Positions 1-6,295 of a stretch of 6,295 nt of DNA are shown in pieces (within the stretch, counting starts at the first letter, position 1; the number at the start of each line of letters is the position of its first letter). The DNA comes from JBBDMW01 sp040878005. GTDB lineage: Bacteria > Chloroflexota > Dehalococcoidia > Lucifugimonadales > Lucifugimonadaceae. The notes under the pieces are model-generated. The model had not been told where the DNA came from and did no database searches. It saw only the letters and a program-made list of their open reading frames with translations. The position numbers and the translations under genes were made by a program. The DNA lies in the NCBI GenBank assembly GCA_040878005.1, contig JBBDMW010000018.1, positions 1 through 6,295 on the forward strand, written 5' to 3'.

Positions 1-293
1 TTGCGGGTGACTTGAAGTCGGGATGATTGGATAGGATATTGGCCTGATGCCTAGGCGACGTGTACTCCAGAATCATCGCGATGTGCGTGTGTCTATACAG
101 TCATGGGTAGTTGACCCGAAATTGGGTGGAACGTCAGGCGCCTACAGATTCCAGATGTCACGGCTGGGACCATGTAGACCGACCGGCATTGTGGCGGTAA
201 AGTGCCTCTGGTTCTGCTGGCCTGTCGGGGCATCAGCGGCGAACAGCAATGACATACGCCGGAAAGCGCATCAACTTTCAAGGAGCACAGCAC
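1..293. other. Non-coding leader upstream of the alcohol dehydrogenase
   Basis: I see no credible gene in this stretch. The one reading frame that spans part of it (47-379, plus strand) resembles no protein family I know and runs into the dehydrogenase in a different frame. An imperfect stem-loop can be drawn at 142-177. Its outer arms are CTACA (142-146) and TGTAG (173-177), and its inner arms are TTCCAG (149-154) and CTGGGA (164-169, with one G-T pair). A TTGACC at 111-116 looks like a -35 box, but no matching -10 box follows at 16-18 bp. The promoter of the downstream gene presumably lies here, but I cannot place it. Confidence 0.5.
280..285 (+). promoter_or_regulatory. Shine-Dalgarno site (AAGGAG) of the alcohol dehydrogenase
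   Basis: AAGGAG lies 8 nt before a GTG codon at 294, which is ideal spacing for a ribosome binding site. The in-frame ATG at 249 has no comparable purine-rich element in front of it. This site therefore decides the start of the downstream gene. Confidence 0.8.
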
Positions 294-1415
294 GTGGCGA
301 CAATCAAAGGAATTACATCTGTGTTCACGGCCCCTGGCGAGCCGTTCGAACTCGAAAGTCTTCCAGTGCCGGAGGTTGAGCCTGGTGGCATTCTCGTTCG
401 GAATACTGCTGCCGTCATTTGCGGGTCTGACCTGCACGTTTGGCGGGGAGATTCAGACGTCAAGAGCCCCCGAAAGCGACGCGCGTTGGGGCACGAATTC
501 ACCGGAGTTGTGCACAGCCTTGGCCAGGGCATATCCACGGATTCCCTTCGGCGTCCGCTGAGGGAGGGCGACAGGGTGGCCTTTCCATTCTTTTTCCCGT
601 GCAACCGTTGTTATCACTGCGTACGAGGTGAACACCGGGCCTGCCAGTACCGCGGCCGTCGCAACGCCGTCGGCCTGGACGATTATGCTTACTGCGACGG
701 GGGATACGCCGAGTACTTCTACCTCCAGCCCGGCCACTATGTTTTTAAAGTGCCCGACGAATTACCGGATGAGGCAATTCCGCCGGTGAACTGCGCCCTT
801 TCGCAGGTACTCTTCGCTCTCGAGGAGGCACAGGTAAAATTTGGCGACACGGTTGTGATACAGGGCGCGGGCGGCCTGGGAATATATGCCACGGCAGTAG
901 CTGCGGACAAAGGTGCTTCTCAGGTGATCGTGATCGATGGTCAACCGTCCAGGTTGTCGTTGGCCGAACAATGTGGCGCAACTGCCACGATCAACATCGG
1001 AGACTTTCCGACTCCTGAAGCCCGCGTGGCCCGCGTAAGGGAACTTACGGGGAGCATAGGCGCCGACGTGGTCGTTGAGGTGGTGGGTCTGGCTGCTGCT
1101 ACTTATGAGGGCTTGGATATGGTCCGTGTGAACGGCAAATACATGGACATAGGCAATATTTCAGGTGGCCGTCTGGACTTGCCTGCGAACAAGATCATCC
1201 TCAACCAGACCCGCTGGATAGGAATCCAGCACTACGACCCGTGGATTGTGGAGGCCGGGCTTCAGTTTCTTGTACGAACCAGGGAACGTTATCCGTTGAC
1301 GAATGTGGTTTCTCACACGTTTCCACTTGAACAGATCAACGAAGCATTTCAGTTTGCTGAGTGGCAGGGAAAGGACACAGGTACCGCAGCTACGAGAGTA
1401 GTCGTCAACCCTTAG
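294..1415 (+). CDS. Zinc-dependent medium-chain (MDR) alcohol dehydrogenase
   Basis: This is a cytoplasmic NAD(P)-dependent alcohol/aldehyde oxidoreductase of 373 aa, a normal length for the family. From the GTG start, the N-terminal GroES-like domain carries catalytic-zinc ligands Cys43 (in CGSD), the GHE motif at 66-68, and Cys167 (in NCAL). The structural-zinc cluster is Cys103-x2-Cys106-x2-Cys109-x7-Cys117. The Rossmann domain begins with GAGGLG at 191-196 and ends its second strand at Asp215, where an acidic residue suggests NAD rather than NADP. The segments NCALSQVLFALEEA and VIQGAGGLG, together with HYDP near the C-terminus, recall the TM0436-like MDR subgroup (my recollection, not a search). 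The substrate cannot be assigned. Position 249 is an alternative start giving 388 aa, but it lacks a ribosome site. The gene converges on the aldolase, with 55 bp between the stop codons. Confidence 0.93.
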   Translation: MATIKGITSVFTAPGEPFELESLPVPEVEPGGILVRNTAAVICGSDLHVWRGDSDVKSPRKRRALGHEFTGVVHSLGQGISTDSLRRPLREGDRVAFPFFFPCNRCYHCVRGEHRACQYRGRRNAVGLDDYAYCDGGYAEYFYLQPGHYVFKVPDELPDEAIPPVNCALSQVLFALEEAQVKFGDTVVIQGAGGLGIYATAVAADKGASQVIVIDGQPSRLSLAEQCGATATINIGDFPTPEARVARVRELTGSIGADVVVEVVGLAAATYEGLDMVRVNGKYMDIGNISGGRLDLPANKIILNQTRWIGIQHYDPWIVEAGLQFLVRTRERYPLTNVVSHTFPLEQINEAFQFAEWQGKDTGTAATRVVVNP

Positions 1416-1431
1416 ACCTTCAGCTAGACGT

Positions 1432-1463
1432 GCAGCCGGCGAGCGCTGGCGCCCACCGGCTGC
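1432..1463. terminator. Inverted repeat between convergent genes, possible bidirectional terminator
   Basis: A perfect 8-bp inverted repeat, GCAGCCGG (1432-1439) and CCGGCTGC (1456-1463), encloses a 16-nt GC-rich loop that itself contains GCGC/GCGC. It lies 16 bp after the dehydrogenase stop codon and 7 bp after the aldolase stop codon, so it could serve both convergent transcripts. In the plus direction a short CCTTTAA follows. In the minus direction there is no T-tract. It is therefore not a classical intrinsic terminator, and its function is inferred from position and stem strength. Confidence 0.45.
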
Positions 1464-1470
1464 TGATCCT

Positions 1471-2238
1471 TTAAGCGAACTGTTCCCGAAACTCGGCGAA
1501 GTAACGCTTCGTTCCAGCCGTTCCCAGCGCCAGGACACTCGAAACGTTCATCATCCGGTACCCAGCTTCTATCCACCGGCGGCAGTCTTCGGGATCCCCG
1601 AACGTCGTTGCGAGGCCTTTGCCGGTACCCTTCACCTTCTCCACCATGTCGATCATCACGTTTTCAACCTTCGAGTGATGAATATCCCCAGGCACACCAA
1701 GCGAAGCCGAGAGATCTGTCGGTCCAACCAAAAGCACTTCGAAGTGCTCAAGCTTTAGCGTTTCATCCACCTTCTCGTACGCCTCTGTGCTTTCCATCTG
1801 GAGAATGAGAAGCGTTTCGTCATTCGCCTGTTTGATGACGTCACCTTGTGTTATTCCCAATGATGAAGCGAACCAGGGCGCAATGCCGCGCTCGCCGATC
1901 GGTGGATACTTGCTGTACTTGATGGCTGTCGCTGCCTCCTCAGGGTTGTCCACCTGCGGGACCATTACACCGACAGCGCCGACGTCGTACGCTTTTTTGA
2001 TATCGCCGGGATCGTTCCATGGGACCCTGATGACCGGCGCCACACCTGCCATTCTGCCCTGTATGCAGATGGTGCCTATGGATTCGGTTCCCCATGGGGA
2101 GTGTTCCTGATCAATCCATACCCAGTCGGGTCCGGTTTGATAGATGGCCGCGGCCACGTGTGCCTCACGGCTGAACATGGAGGTGCTGAGCAGCACTTCT
2201 CCGCGCTGCAACTTCTGCCTGATAGTGCTCGGATACAT
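1471..2238 (-). CDS. HpcH/HpaI-family aldolase (2-keto-3-deoxy acid aldolase-like)
   Basis: This is a class II, metal-dependent aldolase of the HpcH/HpaI (citrate-lyase beta-like) TIM-barrel family. Members reversibly cleave 4-hydroxy-2-keto acids, such as 2-keto-3-deoxyglucarate or 4-hydroxy-2-ketoheptanedioate, to pyruvate and an aldehyde. The protein is 255 aa, the usual size. From the start at 2238 the hallmarks are, in order: WIDQEHSPW with the catalytic-base His46; VIRVPWND with Arg71; GAVGVMVPQVDNPEEA (87-102); YPPIGERG with Arg117; QMES with metal ligand Glu149; and LLVGPTDLSASLG with metal ligand Asp175. All expected active-site residues are present. The start at 2238 has GGAAGG 9 nt upstream, and its sequence fits the family N-terminus. 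An ATG at 2262 would add eight residues with a weaker site. The exact substrate is unknown. Related 2,4-dihydroxyhept-2-ene-1,7-dioate and KDGluc aldolases cannot be told apart by eye. Confidence 0.92.
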   Translation of the reverse strand: MYPSTIRQKLQRGEVLLSTSMFSREAHVAAAIYQTGPDWVWIDQEHSPWGTESIGTICIQGRMAGVAPVIRVPWNDPGDIKKAYDVGAVGVMVPQVDNPEEAATAIKYSKYPPIGERGIAPWFASSLGITQGDVIKQANDETLLILQMESTEAYEKVDETLKLEHFEVLLVGPTDLSASLGVPGDIHHSKVENVMIDMVEKVKGTGKGLATTFGDPEDCRRWIEAGYRMMNVSSVLALGTAGTKRYFAEFREQFA

Positions 2239-2247
2239 TGATGGATC

Positions 2248-2253
2248 CCTTCC
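2248..2253 (-). promoter_or_regulatory. Shine-Dalgarno site (GGAAGG) of the aldolase
   Basis: On the minus strand GGAAGG sits 9 nt before the ATG at 2238. The alternative ATG at 2262 has only a weak AGGGA 4 nt ahead of it. This supports the shorter protein. Confidence 0.55.
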
Positions 2254-2292
2254 GCTCTGCATTCGATCCCTGCGGCGTCGCTGCCGCCAAGC

Positions 2293-2336
2293 GTCGGCAT
2301 GGTACTAGAAGCGGGCTTGAAAAGCCCCGTGCCGAC
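2293..2336 (-). other. Strong stem-loop between the sugar dehydrogenase and the aldolase
   Basis: Positions 2293-2302 (GTCGGCATGG) pair with 2327-2336 (CCGTGCCGAC) in a 10-bp stem containing one T-G pair. Inside it, 2314-2318 (GGCTT) pairs with 2322-2326 (AAGCC) around a GAA loop, leaving an 11-nt bulge on one side. The element lies 47 bp downstream of the sugar dehydrogenase stop codon and about 55 bp upstream of the aldolase start. It could terminate or stabilise the 3' end of the first mRNA or act in the leader of the second. No T-run follows on the minus strand, so I do not call it an intrinsic terminator. Confidence 0.45.
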
Positions 2337-2383
2337 ACGGAAGATCAACGCATCAGGTCTTGAGACGTCCCGGGTAGTTTGGA

Positions 2384-3691
2384 TTACGGTTCAGTAAACC
2401 GGTAGACGCCACCGTTGCGATCAAGCACGTATAGATCGCCGGTCACGTCTACGCCAAACGATGTTATTCGCATATCTGTATCTGCCAGCACGATGTGCTC
2501 CGTTACGTCTTCGCCGTTATGTCGGAGAGCCCAAATACGTCCGGAACAGTAGTCCCCGTACACGTATGCGCCAGACAGAGTGGGTAATCGGTTGCCGCGG
2601 TAAACGTACCCGCCGGTCACACTGCATCCCTGGCTGTGATCGTAAAACGTCACCGGAGGCTCCAACCCTGTGGGGTCGCAGTCCGTGGGCGGATCAAAGC
2701 AACTGTCTGCTTCCATGGCGTTCCAACCATAGTTTTCACCCCGGCGGACTATGTTTACCTCCTCAAACTCTCCCTGCCCAACGTCGGCAGCCCACATGTA
2801 GCCGGTCTCTGGATCAAACGAGAATCTCCATGGGTTCCTGAGGCCGTACGCCCAAACCTCTGGTGCTCCACCACCTTCAACAAAAGGGTTGTCTGCAGGA
2901 ATGCCGTACTGCATGTCGTCCGTTGATGAATCGACATCGATCCGAAGGATTGAACCGAGCAACGTTGAGGGATCTTGTCCGTTGCCTTGTGGATCACCAC
3001 CGGAGCCCCCGTCCCCCAGTGCGATGTAAAAATACCCATCCGGCCCGAACTTGATCATTCCGCCATTGTGATTCGGATACGGTTGCTCTACCTCCATGAT
3101 CACCCGCTCGGAGTCGGGATCGGCGGCTCCAGATTCATTGAACGTGAACTCTGAGATCACAGATCTGCGTGGTCCTGATGCTGAATAGTAGAGGTAGAAC
3201 CGCTGGTTCTCCTGGAACTGTGGATGAAAAGCCAATCCCAGCAGTCCTTCTTCGTTGCCTTGTCGGCTGACTTTGTGCGAGATGTCCAAGACTTCCAGGG
3301 TTGATCCTTCGGCGTTTTCAGGACCTCCTTCAAGTAGGAACATGAGCCCGTCCTGTATCAGCACCGCCAACCGGCCGCTGTCATCAGGCACTTCGGTAAG
3401 GTACGTGGGATCATCCTCGTCAAACCACCCGAATACCCGCTCCATTTCCAGTTCACGCAGGGGCTCCGGTGAAACGCCAATGGTTGCCGTTGGTGATGGT
3501 GTAGCAGTCCCATTCCCAGGATCTGGGGTGTCATCCGGCGTAGGTGTGGCGGGAACTGGAGTTGGTGACATCTCGGGATGCATCGTGGGAGTTTCGGAAG
3601 GTGCTCCATTGTCCCCGCAGGCAAAAGTCATGAGAGCGACAACGCTGATGCCGAGTACTGTGGCTCTGATTTGATTTAAGCTCGGTCGCAT
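2384..3691 (-). CDS. PQQ-dependent glucose/sorbosone-type sugar dehydrogenase, predicted lipoprotein
   Basis: This is a soluble-type quinoprotein dehydrogenase (GSDH, six-bladed beta-propeller). Relatives oxidise aldoses to lactones outside the cytoplasm, using pyrroloquinoline quinone and calcium. The 435-aa protein starts with a signal peptide: Arg2 and Arg9, then a hydrophobic core at 10-24 and Cys25, a likely lipidation site. A low-complexity Pro/Thr linker (about 28-77) follows, then the catalytic domain (about 79-435). Family motifs are GLLGLAFHPQF (149-159), NHNGG with putative catalytic His208, FGPDGYFYIALGDGG (215-229), GLRNPWRF with Arg285-Asn286, AADVGQ (301-306) and YGW (321-323). 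Cys331, Cys338, Cys356 and Cys382 could form disulfides, consistent with export. The frame is open to 3880, but that would overlap the polymerase gene and bury the signal peptide. The start at 3691 has only a weak GGGGGA 10 nt upstream. Real substrate and PQQ use are unproven, since some family members are not sugar dehydrogenases. Confidence 0.9.
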   Translation of the reverse strand: MRPSLNQIRATVLGISVVALMTFACGDNGAPSETPTMHPEMSPTPVPATPTPDDTPDPGNGTATPSPTATIGVSPEPLRELEMERVFGWFDEDDPTYLTEVPDDSGRLAVLIQDGLMFLLEGGPENAEGSTLEVLDISHKVSRQGNEEGLLGLAFHPQFQENQRFYLYYSASGPRRSVISEFTFNESGAADPDSERVIMEVEQPYPNHNGGMIKFGPDGYFYIALGDGGSGGDPQGNGQDPSTLLGSILRIDVDSSTDDMQYGIPADNPFVEGGGAPEVWAYGLRNPWRFSFDPETGYMWAADVGQGEFEEVNIVRRGENYGWNAMEADSCFDPPTDCDPTGLEPPVTFYDHSQGCSVTGGYVYRGNRLPTLSGAYVYGDYCSGRIWALRHNGEDVTEHIVLADTDMRITSFGVDVTGDLYVLDRNGGVYRFTEP

Positions 3692-3812
3692 TGGCTTGTA
3701 GTCCCCCGCATAACTTGAACCCAGTATGTTGCCTGCGCCCGAATTTTTGTGACGCTGAATCAATACTATTTGTTCTACTCCAAGAAGGTGCCCCAGAGTC
3801 GCATCAGCACCG
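3692..3812. other. Intergenic gap between the polymerase and sugar dehydrogenase genes
   Basis: This is a 121-bp non-coding gap in the minus-strand direction of transcription. Its middle part (about 3741-3780) is AT-richer than its surroundings and may hold a promoter for the sugar dehydrogenase, but no convincing -35/-10 pair is visible. Just after the polymerase stop codon, a 5-bp stem can form on the minus strand between GGTGC (3811-3807) and GCACC (3791-3787), followed by TTCTTGG. It is too weak to call a terminator. Confidence 0.4.
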
Positions 3813-6295
3813 CTATCCCCAGTCTTTCGACCGAAGCCTTGGCACCTCCACCAGGATTGGCTCAACGGACTCAACCACAATGTTGAGTGTGCCGTCTCGC
3901 CTTGAAACGATCCCTTGCGCGATCAATAGAGCCGATTGTGCCGCCTGTCGAAACCTCTCGTATATGTTCGGCCACAGGATCAGTGGAGAGTGGCCGTATT
4001 CGTCCTCAAGCGTTATGAACACGGCCTTCGCGAGCGGCCTCTGCCTGCGTATGACTATGCCCGCAACTGCTACAGGGGCACCGTCAGTCAGGCCCTTCAA
4101 CTGGTCGCTCCTCACTACTCCTATAGGAAGCGATTGCCTTAGTCTTGCCATGATGTGACCACTGGGATGGACACCCATCGCCCCGTACTCTCCAATCATC
4201 CTCTCCCAGCCGGACTCTTCCTGGAGCGCAACCATGTCCTGCTCTACCGGCAGGTCAAGCGATAGTTGTCTGCCGGTCTGTATATACCGCAGGCCAATCT
4301 CCCACCTGAGCCTTCTCCTATCCTTATGACTGGCATTGTCAAAGCAGTCCAGCGCCCCGGCCCTTGATAGGCTCTCAAGCTGCTCATGTAGGATGCCGGT
4401 GCGGCTCATGAAGTCAGCAAGTGAACTGAAATCCCCTCGCAGTTCCCGGTCGGCGAGGATGCGTTCGGCAGTTGTCTGCCTGACCCCCTGCACATGAGCC
4501 AACCCCATCCGCAGATGTTCGTCATTTACCAGGGCGAGTAATCCGCTCAGGTTTACGTCGGGGTTGAGCACATGTATGCCATGCCGCTTCGCATCCTCCT
4601 TCAGCGTTTCCAGCGAGTAGAAGCCCATCGGCTGCTGGTTGAAGAGTCCAACATAGAACTCGAGCGGGTGGTACACCTTCAGCCACTGCATCTGGAATGC
4701 GGTGATGCCAAACGCGTATGCGTGGCTTTCAGGGAACTGGTACAGCCCGTGGAACTTGCCGAGTATCTTTTCTGCCGTCTCACGTGGAACCCCCTTGTTT
4801 TCTGCTCCATCCATGAACTTCTCTATCCAGCCTGGCATATACCGGTCTGCATCTTTTCGCGTGAACGCCTTTCGCATCCGCTCGCCGTCGGTGGGAGAGA
4901 AGCCCGCCACGTGCACCGCAATTTCAGACAGTTGGTCCTGGAAGAGCGGCACGCCGTACGTGCGGTTTAGCGCAGGCTCCTCGTCGGGATGGTCGAACTC
5001 CCAGCTTTTTGGCAGACCAGCCCGCATTTCCATGTGCCTGTGAATCAGGAGAGACACGCCGTCATTCACGCCCACCCCTGGGCGGACCGCCCCGACCTCC
5101 CACGCCATCTCCTCCAGGTTGGACGGCCTCAGCCGCGTCACCGTTTGCATCTGGGCTGCCGACTCCACCTGGAAGACTCCGATGGTGTCGGCTGCCCAGA
5201 TCGACTCGTAGACCCTGCGGTCGTTGAAGTCGATGCGGGAGAGGTCTATCCGCTCCTCGGTCCGCAGACGGATAAGCTCCGTTGCCTCGGTCATCTGGGA
5301 CAGCGCGCCCAGCGCAAGGAAGTCGATCTTCACGAACCCCGCATCGTCAGCACTGTCCTTGTCCCACTGCATGATGTACCGGCCATCGATGGCCGAACGC
5401 TGAAGCGGCACCGTCTCTGAAAGCGGCCGGGCGCTGAGGACCATGCCGCCGGGGTGCTGGGCAAGGTACTTCGGGAACCCCTTCAACTCGAACGACAGGC
5501 GGAGCAAGTCCTGCCACGGCTGGGAGTCCAGCCGGCCCCTGAACTCCGGCATCCCTGCCAGCTCCACCGCCAGGTCCTCCATCCCCGCATGCCCGTCCAG
5601 AGATCCAGAGATCCTGTCCACGTCATCCTGCGGCAGCCCCAGCGCCCTGCCCAGGTCACGCACCGCCCCGCGCACCCGGTACGTGGAGATCATGCCGGTC
5701 AGCACGGCACGCTCATAACCCCACCTCTTGTGCACACGCAGGATGAGCCTCTCCCTTATCTCCCTCGGGAAGTCCAGGTCTATGTCGGGCGGGCCGGACA
5801 TCTCGTCCGATATGAACCGATCGAGCCTGAGGCCGAACTTCAGGGGGTCTATGTGCGAGAGGCCTGTCAGGTAGCCGGTCAGCATCGCGACCGACGACCC
5901 GCGTCCCCTGCCCGGCGGCTGGACCTCGACAGGCAGCCCCGGCTCAACCTGCCCCAGCTCCTCCTGTATCTCCCTGGCCATCAGGATAATCTGGTGGTAC
6001 TGCAGGAAGAAGCCTGCGAGGTTGTGCTTCCCTATCAGCCTCAACTCTTCATCCAGGCGTTCCCTGACCGCGCCCGTGACGCTGCCGTACCTGCGCACCG
6101 CAGCCTCCTCGCAGAGCTTTTCCAGGTATGACAGGGCTGTGTGGCCGGGCGGCAGGCTGTCAGAGTCCGGGAACTGATAGATGGCGTCTGTGGCGAGGTC
6201 CAGCCCGCAACTGTCCGCGATCTTCACCGTGTTCTGCACGGCATCCGGGAACCCTGCGAACAGCGCCTCCATCTGCGCCGGGGGGCGCATGTAGT
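3813..6295 (-). CDS. dnaE2: Error-prone DNA polymerase III alpha subunit, DnaE2/ImuC-like (5'-truncated by the window edge)
   Basis: This is a C-family replicative-type polymerase subunit that adds dNTPs to a primer. The DnaE2 branch does translesion synthesis. The frame is still open at 6295, and the first visible residues match the segment that follows the PHP domain, so roughly the first quarter is missing. Numbering from Met at 6290, the catalytic Asp triad is intact: Asp169 and Asp171 in PPDIDLDF, and Asp323 in KIDFLAL. Later hallmarks are GVFQVES (371-377), PLFQDQ (448-453) and FPESHAYAFG (519-528). A helix-hairpin-helix region spans about 590-650, and an OB fold (about 738-812) contains AGIVIRRQRP and FITLEDE. 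The segment QPMGFYSLETLKEDAKRHG, the OB-fold wording and the RLRSKDWG C-terminus favour DnaE2 over DnaE1. QLSLDL at 675-680 resembles a beta-clamp-binding motif. Neither imuA/imuB partners nor a LexA box can be seen, because the upstream side is outside the window. The symbol is by resemblance. Confidence 0.9.
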   Translation of the reverse strand, partial: YMRPPAQMEALFAGFPDAVQNTVKIADSCGLDLATDAIYQFPDSDSLPPGHTALSYLEKLCEEAAVRRYGSVTGAVRERLDEELRLIGKHNLAGFFLQYHQIILMAREIQEELGQVEPGLPVEVQPPGRGRGSSVAMLTGYLTGLSHIDPLKFGLRLDRFISDEMSGPPDIDLDFPREIRERLILRVHKRWGYERAVLTGMISTYRVRGAVRDLGRALGLPQDDVDRISGSLDGHAGMEDLAVELAGMPEFRGRLDSQPWQDLLRLSFELKGFPKYLAQHPGGMVLSARPLSETVPLQRSAIDGRYIMQWDKDSADDAGFVKIDFLALGALSQMTEATELIRLRTEERIDLSRIDFNDRRVYESIWAADTIGVFQVESAAQMQTVTRLRPSNLEEMAWEVGAVRPGVGVNDGVSLLIHRHMEMRAGLPKSWEFDHPDEEPALNRTYGVPLFQDQLSEIAVHVAGFSPTDGERMRKAFTRKDADRYMPGWIEKFMDGAENKGVPRETAEKILGKFHGLYQFPESHAYAFGITAFQMQWLKVYHPLEFYVGLFNQQPMGFYSLETLKEDAKRHGIHVLNPDVNLSGLLALVNDEHLRMGLAHVQGVRQTTAERILADRELRGDFSSLADFMSRTGILHEQLESLSRAGALDCFDNASHKDRRRLRWEIGLRYIQTGRQLSLDLPVEQDMVALQEESGWERMIGEYGAMGVHPSGHIMARLRQSLPIGVVRSDQLKGLTDGAPVAVAGIVIRRQRPLAKAVFITLEDEYGHSPLILWPNIYERFRQAAQSALLIAQGIVSRRDGTLNIVVESVEPILVEVPRLRSKDWG

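Noticed and set aside
111..139. TTGACC as a sigma-70 -35 box
   Set aside because: The hexamer 17 bp downstream (TCAGGC) does not resemble a -10 element, and neighbouring spacings do no better.
249..293. ATG at 249 as the start of the alcohol dehydrogenase
   Set aside because: It has no Shine-Dalgarno, the 15 extra residues do not resemble the family N-terminus, and a strong AAGGAG precedes the GTG at 294.
47..379. A 110-codon open frame at the left edge, plus strand
   Set aside because: It has no recognisable family, its composition looks like translated non-coding DNA, and it overlaps the well-supported dehydrogenase in another frame.
3787..3811. Short hairpin just after the polymerase stop codon as a terminator
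   Set aside because: The stem is only 5 bp with a 15-nt loop, and the following sequence is not a real T-tract.
3692..3880. N-terminal extension of the sugar dehydrogenase to an ATG at 3880
   Set aside because: It would overlap the end of the polymerase gene by 68 bp and add 63 residues in front of a clear signal peptide. The extension itself resembles no domain.
5454..6131. A 225-codon open frame on the plus strand, opposite the polymerase gene
   Set aside because: It is antisense to a clearly conserved DnaE domain. Its protein is Arg/Pro/His/Gln-rich with no recognisable domain, as expected for a shadow frame in GC-rich coding DNA.
1..6295. Mobile element, CRISPR array, tRNA or phage remnant
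   Set aside because: I saw no direct repeat arrays, transposase or integrase motifs, tRNA-like cloverleaf or terminal inverted repeats. All long conserved frames belong to ordinary metabolic or DNA polymerase families.

Overview
The window holds four protein-coding genes, one of them cut off by the right-hand edge, and short non-coding gaps. There is no rRNA, tRNA, CRISPR array, transposase or recognisable mobile element. The organism looks like a free-living bacterium of moderately high GC. The best guess is a Chloroflexota-type lineage (Dehalococcoidia/SAR202-like). This rests on the Pro/Thr-rich linker of the secreted sugar dehydrogenase and on the mix of MDR dehydrogenase, HpcH/HpaI aldolase and PQQ-type sugar dehydrogenase genes. 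It is an impression from gene content, not a phylogenetic result.

Layout from left to right. Positions 1-293 are non-coding as far as can be seen and form the leader of a plus-strand, zinc-dependent medium-chain alcohol dehydrogenase (294-1415; GTG start behind a strong Shine-Dalgarno). This gene converges on a minus-strand HpcH/HpaI-family aldolase (1471-2238). A GC-rich inverted repeat in the 55-bp gap between the two stop codons could end transcription from both sides. A 145-bp gap with a second strong stem-loop separates the aldolase from a minus-strand PQQ-dependent glucose/sorbosone-type dehydrogenase (2384-3691), predicted to be an exported lipoprotein. After another 121-bp gap comes the 3' three-quarters or so of a minus-strand C-family DNA polymerase gene of the DnaE2/ImuC (error-prone) type (3813-6295). 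Its N-terminal PHP domain lies beyond the window.

The three metabolic genes could fit one theme. Extracytoplasmic oxidation of an aldose to a lactone, retro-aldol cleavage of a derived 2-keto(-3-deoxy) acid, and NAD(P)-linked oxidation or reduction of an alcohol or aldehyde would form an oxidative sugar-acid route. This is inference from family membership. The genes are not tightly spaced and one lies on the opposite strand. The polymerase is functionally unrelated and is probably only a chromosomal neighbour.

I found no convincing undescribed system. The points most worth a second look are an internal beta-clamp-type motif in the DnaE2-like polymerase, a departure from the usual RPGP motif in the same protein, and the two inverted repeats between genes.
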